A DNA stretch of 6,154 nt from Clostridia bacterium (GTDB lineage Bacteria; Bacillota_A; Clostridia; Christensenellales; Aristaeellaceae). Under the pieces are notes generated by a model. The model was not told where the DNA came from and did no database searches. It worked only from the letters and a program-made list of their open reading frames with translations. Numbering within the stretch: position 1 is the first letter of the stretch; each line of letters begins with the position of its first letter. The stretch is from assembly GCA_017398245.1 (NCBI GenBank), contig JAFQGN010000140.1:1-6154 (forward strand), written 5' to 3'. The translations under genes were made by a program, and so were the position numbers. Below are positions 1 to 5,427 of the stretch, one piece after another.

Positions 1-41
1 CAGCCCCTGCGCAACGGGGGTGCAGGGGGCAGAGCCCCCGC
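1..41. repeat. Partial copy of a GC-rich hairpin repeat at the left edge
   Basis: The stretch GCGCAACGGGG followed by TGCAGGGG and a 6-bp stem (GGGGGC at 25-30, loop AGA, GCCCCC at 34-39) matches the last module of the hairpin array at 3122-3152, in the same orientation. The copy is cut by the window edge. It lies just beyond the metQ terminator, so it is outside the transcription unit. It is probably a dispersed intergenic repeat; it has no coding evidence. Confidence 0.6.
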
Positions 42-69
42 CTTCCCGGCCTCCCGATTTTTTGCAAGC

Positions 70-102
70 AAAACTCCCCGGCTGCGGTGCAGCCGGGGAG
101 TT
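70..102 (-). terminator. Intrinsic terminator of the metNIQ operon
   Basis: A perfect 14-bp stem pairs 72-85 with 89-102 around a 3-base loop. On the minus strand it is followed by a short U-rich run (UUUUGCUU). It begins 10 bases after the metQ stop codon. The stem is very strong and GC-rich, and the U-tract is short, as often seen in Clostridia. The position directly after the last gene of the operon makes the call firm. Confidence 0.88.
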
Positions 103-112
103 GCATATGCTG

Positions 113-961
113 TTATTCGGCAGTTTCTTCGGTTTCGACGGTGAAGACCGGGATAACGCCGCCGGCATAGGCTTCGTTATTGTTGATGTAGTTGGCGACT
201 TCCTGGCTGCAGATAACTTCGCGCAGGATCTCGACCCACTCAGCTTCGGCGTCTTCCGGACGGACGACGACATAGTTGGTGTAGGCGACGCCGACTTCGT
301 CATCGGTGCGCTCAACGAACAGAGCGTCGTTCATGCTCAGGCCGGCTTCGATGGCATAGTTGCCGTTGATGACAGCCATGGCGACGTCCTGACGAACGCG
401 GGGCAGCTGGGCGGCCTCGACCTCGAGGAACTCGATATTGATAGACTTTTCAACGATATCATAGATGGTAGCGTTGATGCCCACGCCATCGGCCAAAGTG
501 ATCAGGCCGGCGTTGGCCAGCAGGTTCAGCGCGCGGGCCTCGTTGGCCGGGTCGTTGGTGATGGCGATGACGTCGCCGTCCTTGAGCTCTTCGATGGAAG
601 CGACCTTGCCGGGATACAGGGCGTAGGGCTCATAATGCACGCCGATGGCCGGAACGAGCTGCTCGCCTTCGGCCAGAGTGGCGTTATAGGTGTTCAGATA
701 GGGGATGTGCTGGAAGTAGTTGGCGTCAAGAGAATCATCGGACAGGGCCATGTTCGGGGTGACATAATCGGTATAGACGACGATCTCCAGTTCGATGCCC
801 TTTTCGGCCAGCAGGGGCTGGACGACTTCCAGGATCTGCGCATGGGGGGCAGAGGTGGCGCCAATGACGATCTTGGTGTTCTCCGAATCGGCAAGAGCCA
901 TCATCGAAGAAGCGGACAGGATCATAACGACGGCGAGGATGAGAGTGAACAGTTTCTTCAT
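113..961 (-). CDS. metQ: Methionine ABC transporter substrate-binding protein (NlpA/MetQ family)
   Basis: This 282-residue protein is the extracytoplasmic methionine-binding subunit of the MetNIQ importer. Family signs are the mature domain from about residue 31 (KIVIGATSAPHAQIL), ANYFQHIPYL at 80-89, NDPANEARALNLL at 137-149 and INGNYAIEAGL at 198-208, all typical of NlpA-family methionine binders. Residues 1-24 form a signal peptide with a KK start, a hydrophobic core and an ALA-D junction. Oddly, there is no lipobox cysteine; the only cysteine is at 251. Relatives in Gram-positive bacteria are normally lipoproteins. The ATG at 961 is chosen because the signal peptide begins there and AAAGGAG lies about 10 bases upstream; a longer frame from a TTG at 1042 adds 27 residues unlike a signal peptide. 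It is third in the operon, 179 bases after metI, and ends at a strong terminator. The exact ligand (methionine) is inferred from family and operon. Confidence 0.93.
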   Translation of the reverse strand: MKKLFTLILAVVMILSASSMMALADSENTKIVIGATSAPHAQILEVVQPLLAEKGIELEIVVYTDYVTPNMALSDDSLDANYFQHIPYLNTYNATLAEGEQLVPAIGVHYEPYALYPGKVASIEELKDGDVIAITNDPANEARALNLLANAGLITLADGVGINATIYDIVEKSINIEFLEVEAAQLPRVRQDVAMAVINGNYAIEAGLSMNDALFVERTDDEVGVAYTNYVVVRPEDAEAEWVEILREVICSQEVANYINNNEAYAGGVIPVFTVETEETAE

Positions 962-964
962 GGG

Positions 965-987
965 GGTACCGCTCCTTTCTTTGTACC
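965..987 (-). promoter_or_regulatory. metQ ribosome binding site held in a small hairpin loop
   Basis: In the mRNA, GGUAC (987-983) can pair with GUACC (969-965), leaving a 13-base loop that contains the AAAGGAG ribosome binding site. A second short stem, GCCGG-AAA-CCGGC at 992-1004, lies just upstream. The pairing is seen directly; whether it exposes or hides the site is unknown. Confidence 0.45.
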
Positions 988-1070
988 GCGCGCCGGTTTC
1001 CGGCATGCGGGACGATAATGCGCTGCCGAATGGAAGCAACAACAGTTATCGGGCCATATGGGGTGGGTCT

Positions 1071-1096
1071 CCCGCGCGCAACCCTTTGCGCGTGGG
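1071..1096 (-). other. Hairpin in the metI-metQ gap
   Basis: An 11-bp stem pairs 1071-1081 with 1086-1096 around a 4-base loop, with one imperfect pair (A-C in the minus-strand RNA, a wobble on the plus strand). No U-tract follows on the minus strand, so it is not a standard terminator. In binding-protein transport operons such gap hairpins can stabilise or partly attenuate the message so that the binding protein is made in excess; that role here is an inference. The rest of the 179-base gap shows no convincing gene or strong promoter. Confidence 0.5.
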
Positions 1097-1140
1097 TCTA
1101 AACAAGCGCCCGCAGCGGGGCGGATGAAAGACGGGGGGAA

Positions 1141-1830
1141 TTATCGGCGGCGACGATCCACGAAGATGGACGTCTTGGTGCCGAAGATCTGGATGACCTG
1201 CACAAGCAGAATGAGCAGGCCGGAGGCCACGTACAGCTTGAGGTAATCGTAGCGGTACAGGCCGTAATCGATCGCGATCTTGCCAAGGCCGCCGGTGCCG
1301 ACCGCGCCGGCCATGGCGGTGTAGGAGAGGATGCTGGTCATACAGATGGCCGCGCCGTTGATGAGGGACGGGATGGCCTCGGGCAGGATGACCTTAAAGA
1401 CGATCTGCATGGGGGTAGCGCCCATAGACTGGGCCGCCTCGATCACGCCCGCGTCCACTTCCTTGAGGGAAGATTCGACCATGCGCGCGATATAGGGGAA
1501 CGCGCAGATGACCAGCGGGAAGATGGCTGCCTTCACGCCAAGGGTGGTGCCCATGACAATGCGCGTGAGCGGGAAGAGCATGACGATCAGAATCAAAAAC
1601 GGGACAGAGCGCAGGATATTGACGATGGTGCCCATGATCTGGTTCACGGGCGCGTTTTCCTTAATACCGCCCTTATCGGTGACCACCAGCAGAACGCCCA
1701 GCGGGGTGCCCAGCAGATAGCCGAACAGAGTGGACCAGAATGTGAGGATGATGGTTTCCCAAAGGCCATCCATCATAATATTGAACAGCTGCCGGTTAGA
1801 CGCAAACCAATTGGCGATGGTTTCAAACAT
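1141..1830 (-). CDS. metI: Methionine ABC transporter permease MetI
   Basis: This 229-residue integral membrane protein forms the channel half of the MetNIQ importer. About five hydrophobic segments are visible near residues 24-49, 66-88, 97-113, 157-178 and 196-216. The cytoplasmic EAA loop that docks onto the ATPase is at 131-154 (EAAQSMGATP, then ILPEAIP), with the expected Gly137 and the I-LP ending. Length is near the usual 215-230 for the family, and the tail is basic (RRRR). The ATG at 1830 overlaps the metN stop by one base (TGATG). AGGAGGTG at 1846-1839, 8 bases upstream and inside the end of metN, decides the start and implies translational coupling. The identification is strong because the ATPase and binding protein flank it. 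Confidence 0.95.
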   Translation of the reverse strand: MFETIANWFASNRQLFNIMMDGLWETIILTFWSTLFGYLLGTPLGVLLVVTDKGGIKENAPVNQIMGTIVNILRSVPFLILIVMLFPLTRIVMGTTLGVKAAIFPLVICAFPYIARMVESSLKEVDAGVIEAAQSMGATPMQIVFKVILPEAIPSLINGAAICMTSILSYTAMAGAVGTGGLGKIAIDYGLYRYDYLKLYVASGLLILLVQVIQIFGTKTSIFVDRRRR

Positions 1831-2822
1831 CAGCCGTTCACCTCCTCAACGCGCACGCCTTTATCCTTCAAAACGCGCATGGCCAGGGCCGCTTTCTGCT
1901 CGTTTTCGGGCAGGCGCAGCACCATTTGGCCCTTGCTTTCGCCGGAGACGGTCTCCAGCTGGGCCGAAAGCACGCTCACGGGGGCTCCGCATTCCAGAAT
2001 CATCTGGCTGAGCACGGGTTCATAGGCGTTGGAGCCGTCAAACACCACGCGGATGAGCTTGCCCTGCGCATCGCTCACTTCTTTTTTCAGCGAGCCGCGG
2101 AAGAGCATGCGGCCGGTATCGCTCTGGGGGTTGGAGAAAATTTCGGAAACGGCGCCGGTTTCGGCGATCATGCCGCCATCGATAATGGAGACATGGTTGC
2201 AGATCTGGCGGATGACTTCCATTTCGTGGGTGATGACCAGCACCGTGATGCCGAGGCGGCGGTTGATATCCTGCAGAAGGCGCAGGATGGACTGGGTGGT
2301 CATCGGGTCCAGCGCAGAGGTGGCCTCGTCGCACATGAGGACCTTGGGGTTGGTGGCCAGCGCCCTTGCAATGGCGACGCGCTGTCTCTGTCCGCCGGAA
2401 AGCTGGGCCGGATACGCGTTCTTCTTTTCGGAAAGCTGCACGATCTCGAGCAGTTCTTCCGCGCGCTTCATGGCCTCTTTTTTCGGCACGCCGGCGATCT
2501 CCATCGGGAAGCAGACATTGCGGATGACGCTGCGCTGCATGAGCAGGTTGAACTGCTGGAAGATCATGCCCACGGTGCGGCGCATCTGGCGCAGGTCACG
2601 GTCGTTTAGAACGGTAACATCGGTCCCGTCGATCCAGATCTTGCCGTCGGTGGGCCTATCGAGCAGATTGATGCAGCGGATGAGCGTGGATTTGCCCGCG
2701 CCGCTCATGCCGATGATGCCGTGGATATCGCCCTTGGCGACGGAAAGATCGATATGGCGGAGCGCGGTCACGCTGCCGTATACTTTTTTCAGACCCTCTA
2801 TGCGGATCATTTCTTCTGCCAT
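1830..2822 (-). CDS. metN: Methionine ABC transporter ATP-binding protein MetN
   Basis: This 330-residue cytoplasmic ATPase powers methionine import. Visible motifs are Walker A GMSGAGKST (38-46), Q-loop QQ (89-90), signature LSGGQ (141-145), Walker B VLMCDEAT (161-168), D-loop SALD (169-172) and the switch His199. After the nucleotide-binding domain (about 1-240) comes a C-terminal NIL domain (about 255-328). In characterised MetN proteins this domain binds methionine and inhibits transport when the cell is replete, so the same feedback is likely here. The length fits MetN and exceeds that of a simple ABC ATPase. The start at 2822 has AGAGG 7 bases upstream; an in-frame Met at residue 5 is a possible alternative. 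It is the first gene of the operon, with an extended -10 promoter about 43 bases upstream. All catalytic residues are intact. Confidence 0.96.
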   Translation of the reverse strand: MAEEMIRIEGLKKVYGSVTALRHIDLSVAKGDIHGIIGMSGAGKSTLIRCINLLDRPTDGKIWIDGTDVTVLNDRDLRQMRRTVGMIFQQFNLLMQRSVIRNVCFPMEIAGVPKKEAMKRAEELLEIVQLSEKKNAYPAQLSGGQRQRVAIARALATNPKVLMCDEATSALDPMTTQSILRLLQDINRRLGITVLVITHEMEVIRQICNHVSIIDGGMIAETGAVSEIFSNPQSDTGRMLFRGSLKKEVSDAQGKLIRVVFDGSNAYEPVLSQMILECGAPVSVLSAQLETVSGESKGQMVLRLPENEQKAALAMRVLKDKGVRVEEVNG

Positions 2823-2864
2823 CGGGGTGCCTCTTTTCGCTATAAGTACCTATTATGAGCTAAA

Positions 2865-2873
2865 AGTATAGCA
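2865..2873 (-). promoter_or_regulatory. Probable metNIQ promoter (extended -10)
   Basis: On the minus strand the sequence TGCTATACT gives an extended -10 element (TGn plus TATACT, one mismatch to TATAAT). A good -35 is not evident; TTACAC lies 19 bases upstream. Transcription would start near 2858, giving a leader of only about 36 bases. The surrounding 80 bases are AT-rich compared with the genes, as expected of a promoter. Confidence 0.55.
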
Positions 2874-2978
2874 TAATCGAAAATGCAAAGTGTAACGAAC
2901 GTGTTAAAATGCGGCCTTGAGTTTACATTTGGCAAAAAAAGCTGGCTGAGGGCATTGCCGGAGGGCCCGTTTGCACAG

Positions 2979-3010
2979 AAAAAAGCGGCCTGAGCCCTTG
3001 CAAAGACCGC
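2979..3010 (-). terminator. Probable intrinsic terminator of the aldolase transcript
   Basis: On the minus strand, GCGGTC (3010-3005) pairs with GGCCGC (2990-2985), giving 6 bp with one G-U, around a 14-base loop, followed at once by six T (2984-2979). A second run of seven T sits at 2940-2934 but has only a weak stem before it. The position, after the aldolase and its repeat array and before the metN promoter, suits a transcript end. Confidence 0.65.
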
Positions 3011-3042
3011 CTGACGGGCGTTCGGGCGCGGGGCCCGCAGGG

Positions 3043-3152
3043 TTTCCAAAGGGAGAAGGTCCCTTTGGAAAGAGGGAGTCCAGAGGGATCTGCCCTCTGG
3101 GAGGGCGCGGGACGCAGTCCCGCGCAACGGGGTGCAGGGGCGGAGCCCCTGC
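3043..3152. repeat. Array of four consecutive hairpin repeats
   Basis: Four perfect inverted repeats follow one another: 3043-3054 with 3060-3071 (12 bp, loop GAAGG), 3080-3087 with 3093-3100 (8 bp, loop ATCTG), 3105-3113 with 3117-3125 (9 bp, loop GCA), and 3134-3141 with 3145-3152 (8 bp, loop GGA). The last unit recurs at the left window edge, and a relative of the first (CCAAAGGG type) ends the window at 6132-6154. These look like modular dispersed repeats of REP-like type. No transposase is present in the window. They lie just beyond the aldolase stop codon. Confidence 0.75.
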
Positions 3153-3155
3153 CGG

Positions 3156-3180
3156 GGCCCTGCGCGTTCAGCGCAGGGCC
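3156..3180 (-). repeat. 10-bp hairpin spanning the aldolase stop codon
   Basis: A perfect 10-bp stem pairs 3156-3165 with 3171-3180 around the loop 3166-3170. The TGA stop of the aldolase (3170-3168) lies in the loop, so the last codons (Ala-Leu-Arg side) form one arm. It directly adjoins the four-hairpin array and looks like part of it. No U-tract follows on the minus strand, so by itself it is not a standard terminator. Confidence 0.6.
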
Positions 3181-3809
3181 TGCGCAAAGCGGCGGGCGAG
3201 CGCTTCCAGCGCGGCCCAGTCCGCTGCGGCGATCAGTTTCTGATCCACCAGTTTTCCGCCCACGCCGATGCCGCGCGCGCCGGCTTTGATGAAATCGGCG
3301 GCGTTATCTGCGTCCGCGCCGCCAACGGCCAGCAGCGGGATATGCCCGAGCGGGCCCTGCATAGCCTTGATGAATGCGGTGCCCAGCTGTTCGGCAGGGA
3401 AGAGCTTGACGAAATCGGCTCCGGCCTGGTGCGCAGCGACGATCTCGGTGGGGGTCATCGCGCCGGGGCAGGAGACGAGGCCGAGCTCTTTGGTTCGGCG
3501 GATGACGTTTGCATCGGCGTTGGGGGAGACGATGAGCTCGGCCCCCGCACCCGCGGCGATCTCGACTTCGTGCTCGGACAGCACCGTGCCCGCGCCGACG
3601 GAGACGGCGTCGCCCAGCGCGTCCTTGAGCATGCGCACCTGTCTGACCAGCGCGCCGAGGCAATCCTCTCGACCGTGGTCGAAGGTGACTTCCATCACGC
3701 GCACGCCGCCGCGAACGAGAGCTTCCGCCGTGGGAACGAGCTTATCTTCCGGCACTTTGCGGAAGATGGCGATGAGTTTTGTGTCCATTATCCTCTGTTT
3801 GGTTGTCAT
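3168..3809 (-). CDS. eda: KDPG/KHG-type 2-keto-acid aldolase (Eda family)
   Basis: This 213-residue TIM-barrel class I aldolase would cleave a 2-keto-3-deoxy-6-phosphosugar acid or 4-hydroxy-2-oxoglutarate to pyruvate plus an aldehyde. Seen in the sequence are the catalytic Glu40 in MEVTF, GAGTVL (72-77), PGAMTPTE (115-122), the Schiff-base Lys135 in FVKLFPAE, and the glycine loops VGGAD (162-166) and GVGGKLV (182-188). Length is normal for the family (about 205-215). Two positions differ from E. coli Eda: the Arg four residues after the catalytic Glu is Asp44, and the phosphate-loop Ser appears to be Gly. The real substrate is therefore uncertain. ATG at 3809 has a near-perfect AAGGAGG 5 bases upstream. 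No kinase or dehydratase of the Entner-Doudoroff or uronate pathway adjoins it, so it seems monocistronic. The gene symbol is by family, not proven function. Confidence 0.87.
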   Translation of the reverse strand: MTTKQRIMDTKLIAIFRKVPEDKLVPTAEALVRGGVRVMEVTFDHGREDCLGALVRQVRMLKDALGDAVSVGAGTVLSEHEVEIAAGAGAELIVSPNADANVIRRTKELGLVSCPGAMTPTEIVAAHQAGADFVKLFPAEQLGTAFIKAMQGPLGHIPLLAVGGADADNAADFIKAGARGIGVGGKLVDQKLIAAADWAALEALARRFAQALR

Positions 3810-3834
3810 GAGAACCTCCTTGGGTGGGGGCGGG

Positions 3835-3904
3835 GGACGTTAGGGGCGCTGCCCCTAAAACCCTGCTTAGGGGAATGATTCCCCTTGGAACCCTCTGTAT
3901 TGGG
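3835..3904. repeat. Two-hairpin repeat, copy 1
   Basis: Hairpin one pairs 3840-3847 (TTAGGGGC) with 3851-3858 around loop GCT. The linker AAACCCTGCTT leads to hairpin two, built on AGGGGA-ATGAT-TCCCCT near 3869-3885. The first 34 bases are identical to copy 2 at 3977, and the rest diverges with one indel. It lies 25 bases upstream of the aldolase start and would be in its 5' leader if the promoter at 3911-3940 is real. Confidence 0.8.
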
Positions 3905-3910
3905 GGATAA

Positions 3911-3940
3911 ATTCTAATATTGAAAGATGAAAAAGCCCAA
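3911..3940 (-). promoter_or_regulatory. Possible aldolase promoter
   Basis: On the minus strand, TTGGGC (3940-3935) and TAGAAT (3916-3911) are separated by 18 bases. The -10 has one mismatch to consensus, the -35 three. This is the most AT-rich part of the gap, between repeat copies 1 and 2. It is the best candidate seen, but unproven. Confidence 0.35.
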
Positions 3941-3976
3941 AGATGTGTTTCTAAAGAGATGAAATCCATTAGGAGT

Positions 3977-4047
3977 GGACGTTAGGGGCGCTGCCCCTAA
4001 AACCCTGCTTGGGGGAATGATTCCCCCCAAGACCCCTCAATATTGGG
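3977..4047. repeat. Two-hairpin repeat, copy 2
   Basis: This is a direct repeat of copy 1, 142 bases away. Hairpin one is identical (3982-3989 with 3993-4000). In hairpin two the outer bases differ from copy 1 on both arms: CTTGGGGGA pairs with TCCCCCCAAG, apart from one bulged C. Pairing is thus kept, and even extended, although the sequence has changed. Confidence 0.8.
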
Positions 4048-4183
4048 TCAGGCAATAATGGATGGAAAGAATATGGATCGTTCGACCCTACTGTTCGGAA
4101 AGGTTTGCCCGACAAAGGCTAACGCCGCCTTGGGCCGGGCAAGATATATCTGATCTTCAACCCTAATGCCCTATGATGGGATT
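4048..4183. other. Non-coding spacer with one composite inverted repeat
   Basis: No convincing gene, tRNA or known riboswitch is seen here. The notable structure is at 4105-4142: TTGCCCG (4105-4111) pairs with CGGGCAA (4136-4142), and nested inside, AAGGC (4115-4119) pairs with GCCTT (4127-4131). A 10-base palindrome AGATATATCT follows at 4142-4151. It could be a further repeat or a small structured RNA; I do not recognise it. Confidence 0.35.
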
Positions 4184-4233
4184 CTTAAGGGTGCGAACCC
4201 TTAAGCAGGGGTCAGGGGACGGAGTCCCCTGAC
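4184..4233. repeat. Two-hairpin repeat, copy 3 (inverted)
   Basis: CTTAAGGGT (4184-4192) pairs with ACCCTTAAG (4197-4205), then CAGGG, then GTCAGGGGAC (4211-4220) pairs with GTCCCCTGAC (4224-4233) around loop GGA. Read in reverse complement, copies 1 and 2 have the same layout: a hairpin, the word TAAGCAGGG (copy 1), an AGGGG/CCCCT hairpin, and CGT after it. Copy 3 is therefore an inverted, diverged member of the same family. It begins 15 bases beyond the aminotransferase stop. No U-tract follows on the minus strand, though the hairpins might still slow or stop transcription. Confidence 0.7.
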
Positions 4234-4248
4234 GTTCTCTCGTTTCCC

Positions 4249-5427
4249 TCAGCGTGCTTGCATGAACAGGGCGGTGCGGCGCATGGCCTCGACGAGGTTT
4301 TCCATGCTGGTAGCATAATACATGCGGATATGGCCCTCGCCCAGGCTGCCGAAAGCGTCGCCCGGAACCGCCGCGACCTTCTGCTCGCGCAGCAGCGCTT
4401 CGCAGAACTGCTGGCTGGTCATGCCGGTGTTTTCAATGGAAGGAAACACATAGAACGCGCCCATGGGCTCGTGGCACTTCAGGCCCATTTCGTTCAGGGC
4501 GCTGACCACAAAGCGGCGGCGGCGGTCGTACTCGCGGTACATGCGCCTGACATCCTCAAAATCGCTTTCCAGCGCCCATTTGAGCGCCTCGATGGAGGCG
4601 TGCTGCGCCTGCACGGGCGCGCAGAGCATGGTATACTGATGGATGCGGAACATGACCTTGAGCAGCTCGCGCGGCGCGCAGGCATAGCCCATGCGCCAGC
4701 CGGTCATGGCGAAGGATTTGGAGAAGCCGTTCAGGGTGATGGTGCGCTCGCGCATGCCCTCGATGGCGGCGAAGGAGACATGCTCCTGCTCGCCGTAGGT
4801 CAGCTCGGCGTAGATCTCGTCAGAAATAACGATGATATCGGTGCCGCGCAGCACGTTTGCAAGGGCCTCGAGGTCTTCCCTGCGCATGACCGCGCCGGTG
4901 GGGTTGTTCGGATAGGGGAGGATAACAGCCTTGGTTCGGTCGGTAATAGCGGCTTTGAGATCCTCCGGCATCATTTTAAAGCCGTTTTCGGCCCTTGTGG
5001 GCACGGGCACGCACACGCCGCCGGCAAAGGCGATGCAGGGGGCGTAGGAAACGTAGGAAGGATCGGGCACGATGACCTCGTCGCCCGGTTCGACCAGCGC
5101 GCGCATGGCCAGATCGATGCCCTCGCTTGCGCCGACGGTGACGAGGATCTCATCCTGCCAGGAATACTCCACGCCGAAGCGCTCGCTTTCGTACTGGGCG
5201 ATGAGCTTGCGAAGTTCCGCAAGGCCCCAGTTGGAGCTGTAGTGGGTCGCGCCTTTTTTGAGGGAATAGATGGCGGCCTCGCTGTAGCGCCAGGGGGTGG
5301 TGAAATCCGGCTCGCCCACGCCAAGGGAGATGGCGTCCTTCATTTCGCTGACGATATCAAAAAACTTGCGGATGCCGCTGGGCGGCACATCGGCCACGCG
5401 GCGGCAGACGATCTTGTCGTAATTCAC
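4249..5427 (-). CDS. PLP-dependent aminotransferase, class I/II (fold type I)
   Basis: This 392-residue cytoplasmic enzyme would move an amino group between an amino acid and a 2-keto acid. Seen are the N-terminal LGVGEPDF (35-42), YSSNWGLAELR near 63-73, VGASEGID (98-105), the PLP-contacting NNPTG (174-178) and SDEIY (202-206), the Schiff-base Lys237 in SKSFAMTGWR, and the carboxylate-binding Arg368 in HIRMYY. These fit the aspartate/aromatic aminotransferase superfamily (PatA- or AspC-like); the substrate cannot be told from sequence alone. The GTG start at 5427 overlaps the stop of the upstream regulator by 4 bases (GTGA), with GGCGGTGA just upstream acting as ribosome binding site. This implies coupled translation and control by the regulator, a pairing often seen in Clostridia. 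Length is full and the key residues are intact. Confidence 0.92.
   Translation of the reverse strand: MNYDKIVCRRVADVPPSGIRKFFDIVSEMKDAISLGVGEPDFTTPWRYSEAAIYSLKKGATHYSSNWGLAELRKLIAQYESERFGVEYSWQDEILVTVGASEGIDLAMRALVEPGDEVIVPDPSYVSYAPCIAFAGGVCVPVPTRAENGFKMMPEDLKAAITDRTKAVILPYPNNPTGAVMRREDLEALANVLRGTDIIVISDEIYAELTYGEQEHVSFAAIEGMRERTITLNGFSKSFAMTGWRMGYACAPRELLKVMFRIHQYTMLCAPVQAQHASIEALKWALESDFEDVRRMYREYDRRRRFVVSALNEMGLKCHEPMGAFYVFPSIENTGMTSQQFCEALLREQKVAAVPGDAFGSLGEGHIRMYYATSMENLVEAMRRTALFMQAR

Noticed and set aside
20..1018. Long open frame on the plus strand (332 codons) opposite metQ
   Set aside because: It is the antisense shadow of metQ in GC-rich codons, rich in D, G and V with no recognisable domain, and it runs through the terminator and repeat.
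962..1042. Longer metQ start at a TTG 27 codons upstream
   Set aside because: The added residues would place a charged stretch before the signal peptide, and the good ribosome binding site is next to the internal ATG at 961.
2934..2970. Second intrinsic terminator ending in seven T on the minus strand
   Set aside because: The stem before the T-run has only a few pairs with a mismatch; it may back up the better terminator at 2979-3010, but it is not supported alone.
3742..3969. 75-codon minus-strand frame overlapping the start of the aldolase
   Set aside because: It has no ribosome binding site, passes through repeat copy 1 and continues out of frame inside the aldolase.
3835..4047. CRISPR array from the repeated units
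   Set aside because: There are only two direct copies about 70 bases long with one 72-base spacer and internal double hairpins; no cas genes are present.
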